Positions 36,401 through 48,300 of a DNA stretch of 64,000 nucleotides are shown here, piece by piece. Positions within the stretch are counted from its first letter, which is position 1; every line of letters begins with the position of its first letter. A model generated the notes under the pieces. The model made no database searches, was not told the DNA's origin, and worked only from the letters and a program-made list of their open reading frames with translations. Location of the stretch: assembly GCA_024998625.1 (NCBI GenBank), contig JACOEL010000001.1, positions 372,001 through 436,000 on the forward strand, given 5' to 3'. This stretch comes from Nitrospira sp. (GTDB lineage Bacteria; Nitrospirota; Nitrospiria; Nitrospirales; Nitrospiraceae). The position numbers and the translations under genes were made by a program.

Positions 36401-39400
36401 CGACTCAGGCAGGTCTCAATCTCGCCCAACTCGATCCGATAGCCGCGCACCTTCACCTGATGATCGATCCGTCCGAGAAACTCCAGGGTACCGTCTGCCT
36501 GATAGCGAGCCTGGTCGCCCGTCCGATACAACCGAGCGCCGGGCAGTCGACTGAAGGGATCGGGAACAAATCGCTCAGCGGTCAGGTCCGGCCTCTGCCA
36601 GTAGCCGCGCGCCACCCCCTCACCGCCGATGTAGAGTTCCCCCGGGACACCAATAGGGGTAGGCATGACGTTCGCATCGAGCACATAGATCTGTGTATTC
36701 GCGAGGGGATGGCCCAGTGGAACGATTCCGTCGACGTGGTCCACGCGGGTGAGCATGGACCACACCGTGGTTTCGGTCGGGCCGTAGAGATTCCACATCT
36801 CACACCCGCGCGCCTGAAATGCCTGCGCCAATTCAGGCGGACAGGCCTCGCCGCCGCAGAGCGCCCGCAGCCGAGGAATCTCCGCCGCATCGAGTAACAA
36901 CCGCCACCCTGAGGGCGTCGCCTGCATGATCGTCGCCCCAACCTGTTCCAACTTCTGCGCCAATCGTTCCCCGTCGACGACCATGTCACGACTGATGACG
37001 ACCGTCCGCCCCCCCACGATCAGCGGAAGGAAAAGTTCCAACAGGGCGATGTCGAAAGAGATCGATGTGGTGCTGGCCATGACTTCACCATCAGCCGGCT
37101 GCAGCGCCTCTTGCATGGCCAAGAGAAAATTCACCGCGCTCCGGTGGCGAACCATCACGCCCTTGGGTCTGCCGGTCGACCCCGACGTGTAGATCACGTA
37201 GGCCAGATGCTCGGACATGTGGTTCACGAGCGGCTTGTCCGTGGATTCCTGAGCGATCAGCGTCCAATTCTCCAGGTCGATCCTGTGGAGCGCCGTTCCG
37301 CCGAGGTCCTCCAGGAGCCGTCCCTGCGTCAGCGTCACGGCGATACGAGCATCCTGGAACATGTAGGCCAGGCGATCTTTGGGATAGGTCGGATCGAGCG
37401 GAACATAGGCAGCGCCGGCTTTCAAGACCCCCAGCATCGCCACCAACAGGTTCGCCGATCGTTCCACACAAATACCGACCGGGACGGCCGGTCCCACAGC
37501 GCGCTTCAGCAACGCATGGGCCAGTTGATTGGCACGCGCATCCAGTTCCCGATACGTGAGATGCACGTCTTCGAACGAGACCGCGATCCGATCGGGTGTC
37601 CGGTGAACCTGTGCTTCGAATAACTCATGGAGGCATTGATCTGAAGGAAAGGACCGTTCGGTGTCGTTCCAATCAACCAGCAGATGTTGCCGTTCCTCCT
37701 GCGACAGGGCGGACAATTCTGACAACCGGGCATCAGACCTCTCGATCATGCCGTCGATCATCGCCGCCCAATGGCGTACGATCCGGCCCACCATCTCATC
37801 GCTCATACGCTGCCTGTCATAGGAGAAGATCAGCGTAAGTCGGTCTTCCGGAACCACAGTGATCGTGAGCGGATAGTTCGTCCATCCCTCCACATCAACG
37901 GCTTCGATGCCGAATGTCTTGCCGTACTCTTGAACGGCCTCGTCGAGCAGATAATTTTGAAAGACGAGTACGCTGTCAAACAGCGACGTGCCTCGTCGGA
38001 TCTCGCTCCACCCTTGAACCTGCACCAAGGGACTGTACTCATACCGACGCAGATCGACATTGCGTGTCTGGATCTCTCGAAGCCACTCTGGCAATGAGGT
38101 CGTCGGCGCGACCAGCAATCGCAGAGGCACCGTGTTGATGAACAGACCCAGGATGGCATCCCCGGCCGGCACCTCTTCCGGACGGCCGGACACGGTCACA
38201 CCGAACAACACGTCGCGCTCGCCGCTGTAGCGTGAAAGCAACAGCGCCCAGGCTGCTTGTACGACCGTATTCAGCGTCACGCGACACGATTGAGCCAACC
38301 GTTGAAGGGCGCGCAACGTGTCAAGGGACACATCCAGGCGTTGCTCGCCGTAGCGTACGCCGTCGGATGCGCGCTGCTCAGTCCGTTCCGGCAGCCGCGT
38401 CGGCTCATGGAATCCTTGCAGATAGTTTCGCCAGAAGGTCTCTGTCCCCGCGATATCTTGTCGCAGGAACCATTGGATATAGTCGCGATACGAAGGACCC
38501 GGCTTCGGTGTCGAGACCTCGGCACGTTGAAGGGCCTCATAGGCGGTCATAACTTCCTGAACCAGCAGCCCCTGGCAGGAACCATCAAGAATGGCGTGAT
38601 GGAGACTCCACACCATCCACCAGGAATGCTCCCCGCGACGGATCAGGGCTAGCCGCATCAACGGAGCTTGATCGAATGCAAAACCGCGGGCACGATCAGC
38701 AGCCAGATAGTCCTGCAAAGCCGCTTGTCTGCTTGTATCATCGGCAAGGTTTCGCCAATCGAGCCGCTCCACCGGCAGGCGCACGTGACGAAAGACGGCT
38801 TGCAGTGGTTCAGACGCAGCCTCGGACAGAAATCCCGTTCGCAGCACGGCATGTCGATCGACGGCCTGCTGCCACGCCTGCTCTAATGCGTCAGGATCAA
38901 GGCCTTGGGTAAACGCATAGACCACGTGGTTGTGATAGGCCCCGTCCTGTTCACCATGCAGACTGTGAAACAGCATGCCTTGTTGCATCGGAGAAGCCGG
39001 ATAGAGGTCCTCGATGGCCCCCTCGTATGTGGCGAGCAAGGACTGCAACCGTCCGGGCTCAAGCCTGGCCAGAGAAAACGGCGCTGCAGGCACCGTCTCC
39101 TGCGTGGATTCCTGCCCGCTCTGCACCGGAGCAGGCTCCTCAAGGAGGGCTGCGATTGCCGCCACCGTCTGGTGTTGAAAGACCAGTTTCGGCGTCAGTT
39201 TGACGCCGGCTCGATGGGCCTTCCCCACGATCTTCAGACACAGAATCGAATCTCCGCCAAGATCGAAAAAATTATCGTGCACGCCGACCTCTTCGACATG
39301 CAGCACTTCTCCCCAGATGGTGGCAAGCGCCGACTCGATCGCCGTACGAGGCGCCGCATACGAGAGTGCCGCGCCCGCCGCCTGTTGCGTCGGATTCGGC

Positions 39401-42315
39401 AATGCGGCTCGATCCAACTTCCCGTTCGCCGTCAGGGGGAAGGATTCCAGCGCCACGATCGTGTGGGGCATCATGTAATCGGGTAGTTGCCGTGCGAGGG
39501 CAGCGCGTATCGCGGCAACATCGAGCGTCGAAGGTCCCGTGACATAGGACACCACTTGCTGCGCTCCGTCGTCGGCTGTACGGACGACCGTAACGGCATC
39601 CATCACGCCCGATTCACGACGAAGGCTCGCATCGATCTCCCCGAGCTCGACTCGAAATCCTCGTAATTTGACCTGATTATCCACGCGACCAAGAAACTCG
39701 ATCGTGCCGTCGGTTCCATACCGAGCCCTGTCGCCGGTACGATACAGACGCCCGCCTGGGCGAAGTCCGTAGGGATCGGGGATAAATCGTTCGGCCGTCA
39801 ATTCGGGACGTTGAAGATACCCACGAGCCAGACCCTGTCCGCCGAGATACAATTCCCCAGGCAACCCTGCCGGCATCGGCTGAAGATCCCGATCAAGAAT
39901 ATAGGCCTGACTGTTCGCCAAAGGCCTGCCGATGGGCATCGCCGCACTGGTGTGGGCCTGTTCCTCCAATCGATGCACGAGCACACCGACCGTCGTTTCG
40001 GTCGGCCCGTAATGGTTGACGATCGCACAATCCGGCGCCAGCGCTCGGATTCTTCCGATCAGGCCTTCGCGCGCGCTTTCGCCACCGAGCATCACACAAT
40101 GCCGCGGCAAGACCCATGACGGGTGTTCCGCTTCCAAGAGGCCGGCCAGGTGACTCGGAGCAATTTTCAGTACCTCCACTCGATGCTCATGCATGTACTC
40201 GGCCATCGCGTCGGGATCGAAACCCCGGTCTGTCGAGAGCACATGCAGCGGGCGACCGGAACAGAGCGCGCCGAAAATGGCGGTATTGCCCAGATCGGCG
40301 CCGACGGTGGAGACCATGGCGAAACTCGCCGCTTCCGGCAACGCCAATCGATCCAAGAGACCCTGCACGTAGTTGACCAACTGACGATGCTCCACCACGA
40401 CCCCCTTGGGACGACCGGTCGAGCCGCTGGTATAAATCACGTAGGCGGCATGATCGGGACGAACCCAGCCGCCAATAGGGGCGTCCGAACAGGCTTCGAT
40501 CGCGGGCCGGTCGCGATCCACATACACTCGAGGGATTCCCGTGTCAGGAAGGGCTTCGCTCCATTTGCTGCCCGTCAAGACGATGTGGACACCGCTGTCA
40601 TCCAGCATGTACCCCACGCGCTCCGCCGGCAGTTTCGGATCGAGCGGAACGTATCCCCCTCCGGCCTTCAGGATCGCCAGCAGACCCACGATCAAATCCA
40701 ACGAACGCTCCATACACAGGCCGACCAACACTTCCGGTCCGACGCCTTTCGTTTTTAGATAGGCGGCCAGACGATTGGCCCTGCCGTCCAATTCGCGCCC
40801 GCTGAGCACCTCTCCCTCGTACACTAGGGCAACCCTGTCGGGATGTTCACGTACAGACCGTTCAAAGAGGTCATGGACGCATGTAGGCGCCGGCGGTTCG
40901 GGCGATTCGACCGCAATGCCCCGCCCCTGCGCCAACACCAGTCGCCGTTCATCTTCGCTCAACGGCGAGAGGTCGGCCAGACGGAGATTCCCATCCGACG
41001 CGAGCCGTCCCAACAACGTCACGTAATGACGGAGCATGCGCGATATCGCGGCATGGCTGAAACGGCTTCTGGCATAACAGAGGATGAGGCGGACCTCTGC
41101 GCCCGGTTCCGCCATCAGCGACAAGGGATAGTTATTACGCCCGGCGGTAAGCGTATAGGCGCCTTTTTCTTCGAGAGACAGGGGACTGATTTTCAGCCCT
41201 TCTTGCTCTCCGGTCGATTCATCCTCGGGAAAACTCTCGAAGACGACGATTGTGTCGAACAGGGAACGGCCCGCCGGAATCTCGCTCCAACGTTGAATGC
41301 TCGGCAAGGGCGTCCATTCGTACTGTCGGATGGCGCTGTTCTGTTCCTGCAGCGCTTGCAGCCAGGTCGCCACCGTCGCGTCGCCCGGCAACGAGACTCG
41401 GACCGGCATCGTATTGATGAACAACCCAACCATGCTGTCCGACTCCGGCAATTCTGCAGGGCGACCGGACACCGTGGATCCGAACAGGACTTCAGCCTCT
41501 CCGCTGTACCGGCTCAACAGCAATGCCCACGCCCCCTGCACGACCGTGTTGATCGTGAGTCGATGCCGCTGCGCGAAGCCTTTCAGTGCATCCCGTTGCT
41601 CATCGGACAACTGAATGTCCTGCTCCGCATACGGCAAATGGTCGTGCGACTCCGCCTCCTGATGTTCCTCCAGCGATAGAACAGTGGGCGTTCGAATGCC
41701 GGCCAATGAGGCCCGCCAAAACGCCTCGGCCGCGCCAAGATCCTGTTTACTCAACCAGGTGATGTAATTGCGGTACGGAGGCGGCGACGCGATCTTCACT
41801 GGACGCCCTTGCCGCAAGGACTCGTACGCGGTCACTACGTCTTTGAGCAGCAAGGCGACGCTCCACCCGTCTAACAGGATATGGTGGTGGCTGTTCACGA
41901 GGTACCAGGTGCGATCGTCGACCGCGATCAAATGCAGGCGCATGAGCGGCGGCCGGAGAAAGTCGAATCCTTCCTGGCGGTCGCGCTGCAACAACGATTC
42001 AAGGGCCTGTCGGCGCTCCGCCGGCGCCAATGTCCGCCAATCATGGCGCTGGATCGGAAGCGACAGGGTTCGACACACGATCTGCAGGGGGTTGTCCACA
42101 CCTTCCCATACGAAGGCGGTGCGCAAGATCGGATGCCTCTGGACCATCTGCTGCCACGCCTGCTCGAAGGCGTCGTACTCCAACGCGCCTTCCATCAGAA
42201 AGGTGTAGTGGCAAAAATACGGATCCGTCTCTCCTTCGGCCACCCGATGGAACAGCAGCCCTTCCTGAAGCGGGGATAGGTAATACATCGATTCGATATT
42301 TTTCTTATCCTGCAT
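33427..42315 (-). CDS. NRPS (third in line): C-A(Asp)-PCP-C-A(Gly)-PCP-C-TauD fusion
   Basis: About 2960 residues. C1 (HHHILLDGW at about 146) follows an epimerase-ending synthetase and should act as a DCL domain. A1 ([10 protein letters not shown] at 629) gives DLTKMGHVGK, aspartate-like; PCP1 LGGDSI near 1022. C2 has HHAILDG near 1252; A2 (TSGSTG near 1716) gives DILQLGLVWK, glycine-like; PCP2 LGGHSLL near 2096. A third C domain (HHIAADAW near 2292) is followed not by A-PCP but by a basic linker and a TauD/SyrP-type Fe(II)/2-oxoglutarate dioxygenase (about 2630-2963). Its HNES (His-x-Glu) and MLDNMLVAH (distal His) should bind iron, and RKIVVAM supplies the 2-oxoglutarate Arg. The missing A-PCP lies at the start of the fourth NRPS. 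ATG at 42315 is preferred over the overlapping GTG at 42318. Confidence 0.93.
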   Translation of the reverse strand: MQDKKNIESMYYLSPLQEGLLFHRVAEGETDPYFCHYTFLMEGALEYDAFEQAWQQMVQRHPILRTAFVWEGVDNPLQIVCRTLSLPIQRHDWRTLAPAERRQALESLLQRDRQEGFDFLRPPLMRLHLIAVDDRTWYLVNSHHHILLDGWSVALLLKDVVTAYESLRQGRPVKIASPPPYRNYITWLSKQDLGAAEAFWRASLAGIRTPTVLSLEEHQEAESHDHLPYAEQDIQLSDEQRDALKGFAQRHRLTINTVVQGAWALLLSRYSGEAEVLFGSTVSGRPAELPESDSMVGLFINTMPVRVSLPGDATVATWLQALQEQNSAIRQYEWTPLPSIQRWSEIPAGRSLFDTIVVFESFPEDESTGEQEGLKISPLSLEEKGAYTLTAGRNNYPLSLMAEPGAEVRLILCYARSRFSHAAISRMLRHYVTLLGRLASDGNLRLADLSPLSEDERRLVLAQGRGIAVESPEPPAPTCVHDLFERSVREHPDRVALVYEGEVLSGRELDGRANRLAAYLKTKGVGPEVLVGLCMERSLDLIVGLLAILKAGGGYVPLDPKLPAERVGYMLDDSGVHIVLTGSKWSEALPDTGIPRVYVDRDRPAIEACSDAPIGGWVRPDHAAYVIYTSGSTGRPKGVVVEHRQLVNYVQGLLDRLALPEAASFAMVSTVGADLGNTAIFGALCSGRPLHVLSTDRGFDPDAMAEYMHEHRVEVLKIAPSHLAGLLEAEHPSWVLPRHCVMLGGESAREGLIGRIRALAPDCAIVNHYGPTETTVGVLVHRLEEQAHTSAAMPIGRPLANSQAYILDRDLQPMPAGLPGELYLGGQGLARGYLQRPELTAERFIPDPYGLRPGGRLYRTGDRARYGTDGTIEFLGRVDNQVKLRGFRVELGEIDASLRRESGVMDAVTVVRTADDGAQQVVSYVTGPSTLDVAAIRAALARQLPDYMMPHTIVALESFPLTANGKLDRAALPNPTQQAAGAALSYAAPRTAIESALATIWGEVLHVEEVGVHDNFFDLGGDSILCLKIVGKAHRAGVKLTPKLVFQHQTVAAIAALLEEPAPVQSGQESTQETVPAAPFSLARLEPGRLQSLLATYEGAIEDLYPASPMQQGMLFHSLHGEQDGAYHNHVVYAFTQGLDPDALEQAWQQAVDRHAVLRTGFLSEAASEPLQAVFRHVRLPVERLDWRNLADDTSRQAALQDYLAADRARGFAFDQAPLMRLALIRRGEHSWWMVWSLHHAILDGSCQGLLVQEVMTAYEALQRAEVSTPKPGPSYRDYIQWFLRQDIAGTETFWRNYLQGFHEPTRLPERTEQRASDGVRYGEQRLDVSLDTLRALQRLAQSCRVTLNTVVQAAWALLLSRYSGERDVLFGVTVSGRPEEVPAGDAILGLFINTVPLRLLVAPTTSLPEWLREIQTRNVDLRRYEYSPLVQVQGWSEIRRGTSLFDSVLVFQNYLLDEAVQEYGKTFGIEAVDVEGWTNYPLTITVVPEDRLTLIFSYDRQRMSDEMVGRIVRHWAAMIDGMIERSDARLSELSALSQEERQHLLVDWNDTERSFPSDQCLHELFEAQVHRTPDRIAVSFEDVHLTYRELDARANQLAHALLKRAVGPAVPVGICVERSANLLVAMLGVLKAGAAYVPLDPTYPKDRLAYMFQDARIAVTLTQGRLLEDLGGTALHRIDLENWTLIAQESTDKPLVNHMSEHLAYVIYTSGSTGRPKGVMVRHRSAVNFLLAMQEALQPADGEVMASTTSISFDIALLELFLPLIVGGRTVVISRDMVVDGERLAQKLEQVGATIMQATPSGWRLLLDAAEIPRLRALCGGEACPPELAQAFQARGCEMWNLYGPTETTVWSMLTRVDHVDGIVPLGHPLANTQIYVLDANVMPTPIGVPGELYIGGEGVARGYWQRPDLTAERFVPDPFSRLPGARLYRTGDQARYQADGTLEFLGRIDHQVKVRGYRIELGEIETCLSRHPKIGRSIVTVRDAQGDKRIVAYCVPEAGSPVSPDELKRFLLEQLPDYMIPTTFVMLDTFPLTPNGKVDRKALPSPAYSPANDRQIGPHTPTEELIAGLWADVLAIPHVGTLDNFFELGGHSLLATQVLSRVRAAFRVELPLRTLFDRPTVKDFATAVDQTLMKGEGGAAPPLIAAPRTDHMPLSFAQQRLWFLAQMDPESGAYNLPFALRLRGALHGRILERSFLELLRRHEALRTIFPASDGEPRQVVVGADRFSMPIEDLTRLSDEERTAAVRQIEDSQAYQPFFLERDLPIRATLVALTTEEHLLLVTVHHIAADAWSLALVTHEIATIYNALAALPEGSEEVLEQALDTMLPDLPVQYRDFAAWQRQWLQGALLEREIGYWKQRLGSAPPQLALPTDHARPDVQRYRGGRATFHVPLEILEPLKLLSRRHGVTLFMTLLAAFKVLLSRCSGQTDILVGTDVANRNRAETEHLVGFFVNLLPLRTDLSGSPSFVELLGRVRETALGGYAHQDVPFEKIVESLKLARDPGRNPLVQVLFVLQNVPPPSLQLTGVSVEALEFEHEVSRFDMGLFMEEAEDGCSGLWKFSRDLFECETVAGWTQRFLLLLKEIGQSPELRIDRLDLEGMDAKEARSMEIKQRNEQRLQRFKNIKPKAVTLSQRTLVIGRPLSEAQSLPWLYTPAVDDVDLAGWVREHRSLLQGQLLKHGAVLFRGFPLKTVPEFEAVAQAVCQELFGEYGDLPREQSGRHVYGSTPYPSDKPILFHNESSHMHRWPQKQFFFCLQAAQEGGQTPIVDGRLMLQGLRPALRERLRTRQLMYVRHFVPGVDVSWQDFFRTTDKAVVEELCAKNGMVCQWLEKDGLRTRQVCPAVIEHPDTGESVFFNQIQLHHVSCLEPAVRESLLSMLGIDSLPRNVYYGDGTAIEDEVVDEIGELYERTAVRFPWQESDLVMLDNMLVAHARDPFVGPRKIVVAMGDMVAQSAVHVVRR

Positions 42316-45300
42316 CACTTCCCCCCCATTCGCTCAACAATGGCATCCAACGCCTGCTGCTCGATCTCCACGTCCGGGAAGTCCGATGGCGTGTATCCTC
42401 CCGCGTCCGGCGACACACAATGCGCGATCAGTTCTTGCAACAGGCGCAAGCAGGTGTGGCTGACACTCTCGACCGTGGCCTGCCGATAACGGTGCCTGCT
42501 GTAGATCCATGTCATGTTCAAACGCCCCTCCAACACCTCGGCGCTGACGTACAATTCATACGGAAGCCGATTGTGCGGAGCATGTTCCATTCCCGGCGAT
42601 TCGGTCGCCAGCGCAAGGAATGAGTCTTCGGACAGGGCTTGATCCAATTGTCCGAGATAATTGAAACTGATTGGCGCATCCGGATAGGTCCTGAGACGTT
42701 CGCTCGCCGGGCCGGCGTGAAGATACCGCAGCAGACCGTACCCAACTCCCCGGTTCGGAATCCCGCGAAGTTGTTCTTTCACCGCCTTCAACGTCTCGCC
42801 GACCGGCGCCTCGGAACGGACCTCCAGCAACACGGGAGCGACGGCGGTAAACCATCCTACCGTGCGGGAGACGTCGAGCTCGGGAAAGAGATCTTCCCGT
42901 CCGTGGCCTTCCAGATCCACGAGCACAAGCGTACGCTCCGTCCATCGCGCAATCGCCTGTGAGAGCGCGGTCAGCAACACATCATTGATCTGGGTCTGAT
43001 AGGCGGCCGGAACCTCTCGGAGAAGGGCTCGCGTTTCCTCTTCGCTCAACGAGGCCGTCACGCTAGTACTGGAAGCTTCCGTTCGATCACCGGCCGGATC
43101 ATCAACCGGCAACTCCGCCGCCATCGCCCGGCGAGGATCGATCCAATAGGCCGCTTCCTGTCGCACCTCTTCCGACTGCGCATGCTGATGAAGGCGTTCC
43201 GACCATTGTTGAAACGAGGTGCTTTTGGGGGGAAGCCTGATCGCCTCCCCTCGACGACGCTGGGCATAGGCCTGTTCCAAATCTTCCAACAGAATCCGCC
43301 ATGACACCCCATCGATGACGAGGTGATGAATGATGAGCAACAACCGGCCGGCTCGTAGCGGCCCCATGTCGAACCAGACCGCGCGGAGCAGCGGCCCATC
43401 GACAAGCTGCAGGCTCGCCTGCCACTCGGTAGCCAGCGTCTCAAACCGTTCCTGCTGCTGAGTCTCTGAGAACGTGGAGAGATCAACCCGATGCGCGACG
43501 GCAGTCTCGGCCTCCATGCCGATCTGCTGATGCCACTCACTCTCGTCCTGGGTGAAGCGCGTTCGCAGCACATCATGCTGCTGCAAAAGTTGGTGTGCGG
43601 CCGCTTCAAATGAAGGCCAGTCGAGCGGTTCTCGCACCTCGAACAACAGCGATTGATTCCAATGAGTCGGATCGGGCAACTGCCGCTCGAAAAACCAGTG
43701 CTGGATGGGCGTCAACAGGACCGGGCCCGTCACCAATCCCTGTTCAGCGTTCAGGAGGCTCCCCCCGCCGTTCATTGCTGCGTGATCCAGTTCCGCCACG
43801 GCGGCCAATTCGGCCGGAGTCTGATGCTGGAACATCTGCCGCGGCGTCAGCACCACTCCTGCCTGTTTCGCGCGAGCCACGATCTGGAGCGCAACGATGG
43901 AGTCGCCACCCAACTCAAAGAAATTGTCATGAATACCGACTCGCTCGACTCCCAATACGTCGGCCCAGACGCTCGTCACTGTCTCCTCGACCGCCGTACG
44001 AGGCGCCACCCACTGCCGTTGGTGATCTGCCGAATCGGGAACCGGTAACGCCGCACGATCGACCTTCCCATTCGGAGTACGCGGCATCATGTCCAACGAG
44101 ATCACCGCGGACGGCACCATCGATTCGGGCAATTGTTCACGCACTCTTCGGCATAATCCGTCTCCATCGCGGATCGCGCCTTCGTACCACGTGACATAGG
44201 CAACCAACCGCTTCTGTCCCGGCTTGTCTTCACGCACGACCGCCGCGGCTTCGCGAATGCCTGCGTACTCGTGAAGCCGGGCTTCGATTTCACCCAGTTC
44301 GATCCGCACCCCCCGCAACTTGATCTGGTGATCCAGTCGCCCCAGAAATTCGATGGTGCCATCCGACCGATACCGGGCCACATCACCGGTCTGGTAGAGG
44401 CGCGATCCCGGTTCGTCGCTGAAGGGGTCCGGGACGAAGACCGCGGCCGTTCTTGCCGGATCGTTGAGATACCCGCGACCGACTCCAGGCCCCGCCACAC
44501 ACAACTCTCCGGCGGCGCCGACCGGAACCGGGGACAACCAGCGGTCCACAAGATAGACCCGCATATTGTCGATGGGTCGACCGATCGGCATGTGTAACGC
44601 CTCCACCGTCGGAGGGTCTGCGATCTCCGCCATCGTGACATCGTCCGCACATTCAGCCGGACCGTACGCGTTCAGCAACGGCACGGAGGGATACCGCTCC
44701 AACCAGCGTCGGCTCAGGGTCGGCGAGAGTGCTTCACCGGTCGGCAGGAGCCATCGGAGGGTCGACAACCACACCGGTTCGACGACCGCGTCCAACATCG
44801 CCTGCAGCAACGTGGGGACCGTTTCCAACACGGTCGCTCCCTGCTCGTAAAGATAGCGCGGCAAGGCATGCGGATGATGGGCGATCTCGTCGGGAACGAT
44901 GAGAGTCCGGCCTCCGCACAGCAGGGCCGTGAGACATTGCCAGACAGAAATATCGAAACAGAGCGAGGCCGTCTGTGCGATCACATCGTCGGCGCCCAAC
45001 CGAAGCATGCCGAGTTTGCTCGTGAGGTGGTTGAGCAAACCACGTTGTGTGACCATAGCGCCTTTCGGCACACCCGTCGAGCCACTCGTATACATCACAT
45101 AGGCGAGCTGAGAAGGGTTGTGCGTCCGAGATTGCACCTGCGCGTCCCCGTGTTCACGAGCAGCGTTCGGAAGGCTATCGATCCTCACCACCTGCGGCCT
45201 CAGAAACGGCGGAACCAATTCGATCGCCTCAGCCAGTCTGGTCTGCCACGCACTCGACGTGAGGACCACTGCGGCTCCGCTCAACATCAAGATATCCGCC

Positions 45301-48300
45301 CACCGCTGCGCGGGATGACCGAGGTCAAGCGGGAGATACGCACCACCGGCCTTGAAGATTCCCACCAGCATCGCGATCAGGTCGGCATCGCGCTCCTGCA
45401 ATACCGCGACGACGGCATCCGGTCCCACACCCTCTTCACGCAAAGCACGGGCAATGCGAATGCCGCGCTCATCCAGTGCTCGATAGGTCAGGTGCTGTGT
45501 TCGACCGACCACGGCGACGGCATCAGGCGTCTTGCCGACTTGCTCCTCGAACCGTTCGGCAAAAGAAGCCTCCACCGGCGCCGACCTCCCGGTATCGTTC
45601 CACTCGACCACCACACGGTGACGTTCCGACTCCGTCAGCAACGGCAACTCGCTCAGGCGAGCCGTCGGATCCGCGACGATCCCTCGCAAGAGCTGTTGCA
45701 GGTGCAGGGCCATTCGTTCGATGGTCGAGGCATCGAACAGATCCGCATTGTATTCGAACACCGCGTCCACGCCTGCCGGTCCGTCGAGCATGTCCAGCGA
45801 CAAGTCAAACTGCGCGCTGCCTGGGTCCACCTCGAGCACGTCGATGTCGAATCCCGGCATTTTCAACAGGCCGGAAGACAGGGTTTGCAACGCAAACATC
45901 ACCTGGAACAGCGGCGTATGGCTGAGTGCCCGCATGGGTTGCAGCTCATCGACCAACTTTTCAAACGGTAGATCTTGATGGGTTTGAGCCCCCAGCACCA
46001 CTTCCTGCACCAGCCCCAACAGGTCGGCAAAGGTGGGATTTTTTGAAAGGTCGGTCCGCAAGACCAAGGTGTTCACGAACAGACCGATCAGCGGCTCGAC
46101 CTCCATTCTGGTGCGACTGGCGATGGGTGTTCCAATGCAGAGGTCGGTCTGGTTGCTGTACCGAAGGAGCAACACTTGGAATGCTCCCAGTAACGTCATA
46201 TACAGCGTCACACCATACCGGCGACTCAGCAGCCGCAACTGCGCGACCACCTCTGCCGGAATCGTGAATTCATATTGCGCGCCGTGATGTCGCTCGACTG
46301 CTGGCCGTGGCCGGTCCGTCGGCAGCGCGAGCACGACCGGCGCACCATCCAAATTCTTCTTCCAATAGGCCAGCTGCGACTCCAACACCTCTCCCTGCAG
46401 CCACTCGCGTTGCCACTGCGCATAATCCGCATACTGGATGGGTAGGGGCGGAAGCAGCGCAGGCCGCTCGGCAGCGAAGGCCGTATAGAACGACATGATT
46501 TCATGAGCCAACACATTCAACGACCAGCCGTCGGCGATCACGTGATGCAGCGTCAGCAACAGGACATGCTGCCGGTCCTCAACTTTCAACACGACGACGC
46601 GCCAGAGGGGTCCTCGACTCAGGTCGAACAGCCGTTGGGCCTCGGCCGCCGCCAGTCGCCGCACTTCCGCCTCTCGCTCGGCTTCGGGGAGTGATCGCAA
46701 ATCTACAACCGTGGCCGACAGGGCCGTCTCGGGCGCGATGATCTGTACCGGTTGATCGACATCGACGGTGAGCGTCGTACGGAGCACATCATGTCGGCGA
46801 GCCACGGCGTTGAGGGCGCGGTCCAGAATCGGCAGATCCAGCGGCCCCTTGATGCGCAGCCCGAACGGCAGGTTGTAGAACCAGCTGTCCGGTTCCAATT
46901 GCGCCAGAAACCACAACCGTTGTTGTGCGAACGACAGCGGAGCCGGCCCCGCTCGCCGCCCGGCCGTCAAGGCGGGAACCAGTCTGCCGTTTCCTTCCGC
47001 GCGAACCCGATCCACCGTCGCGGCCAAGTCGGCGACGGTCGGGCATTCGAAGGCGGCCCGCAACGGGAGCTCGATCTGAAACGCACTCCGGATGCGGGAG
47101 ACCACCTGGGTGGCCAAGAGGGAATGCCCGCCAAGCTCGAAGAAATGGTCCCGCATTCCCACGCGCTCCAGACCGAGGATGTCCGCCCAGATGCCGGCCA
47201 ACAACTCTTCCGTGACGCTCCGAGGCGGCACGTAGGTTGATCCGCCGGCGCCATCCAGGTCGGGAGCGGGCAAGGCCTTCCGGTCCACCTTGCCGTTCGG
47301 TGTCCGCGGCAACGCATCGAGCATGAGAAAGATCGACGGCACCATGTACTCGGGGAGCTGCGTCTGAAGCGCCGTTCGCAAGCGTTGGCTGTCGATCGAC
47401 TTGCCGGCCTGCGGCACGACATAGGCGGCCAACCGCCTCTCTCCCGGACGATCTTCGCGGACGATGACCGCCGCTTCGCGGACCTCGTCTTGATCGGTGA
47501 GGCAGGATTCGATCTCGCCGAGTTCGATGCGGAATCCGCGCACTTTGACCTGATGGTCCATCCGTCCCACGTATTCGATCGTGCCGTCAGGACGGTAGCG
47601 GGCCAAGTCGCCGGTACGGTAGAGCCTCGCCCCCGGCTCGGTTGAGAAGGGATCCGGCACGAACGCCTGCGCCGTGCGGACCCGATCCTCCACATATCCA
47701 CGACCGACGCCGACGCCGCCGATGCAGAGTTCGCCCGAGACCCCGACCGGCACCGGCGCAAAAAACCGATTGAGAATATAGAGCCGCAGGCGCTGAATGG
47801 CCCGCCCGATCGGCACCCGGACGGCATCCTCGGACGGCGCGGTCATGATGGGATGGACGGCCACATCGTCGGCGCATTCCGCCGGGCCGTAGGCGTTCAT
47901 CAAGGGAATGTCAGGGTGGCGCTCGAACCAGCGTCGGCAGAGGGCGGGCGGCAGGGCCTCGCCCGTCGGCAGGACCCAGCGCAGGTGCGAGAACCGGCGC
48001 GGGGATGCCGATGGGTCGCCTGCATCCAGCAAGGCCCGCAAGACCGCGGGTACGGCTTCATAGATGGTGACGCCGGCCTCGTCCAGGTGCGCGAGCAATC
48101 GTGACGGCTCTCGAACCAATTCGTCGGGCACGATGTGGGTCCGCGCCCCGCATTGCAGAGCGGTCAGGAATTGCCATACGGAAATGTCGAAACATTGGGA
48201 TGCGGTCTGCGCGATCACGTCGGTCGGTCCGATCGACAGGGAGGTCAGCTTGCTGTCGATGTTGTTGAGCATGCCGCCCAACGTAACCATCGCCCCCTTC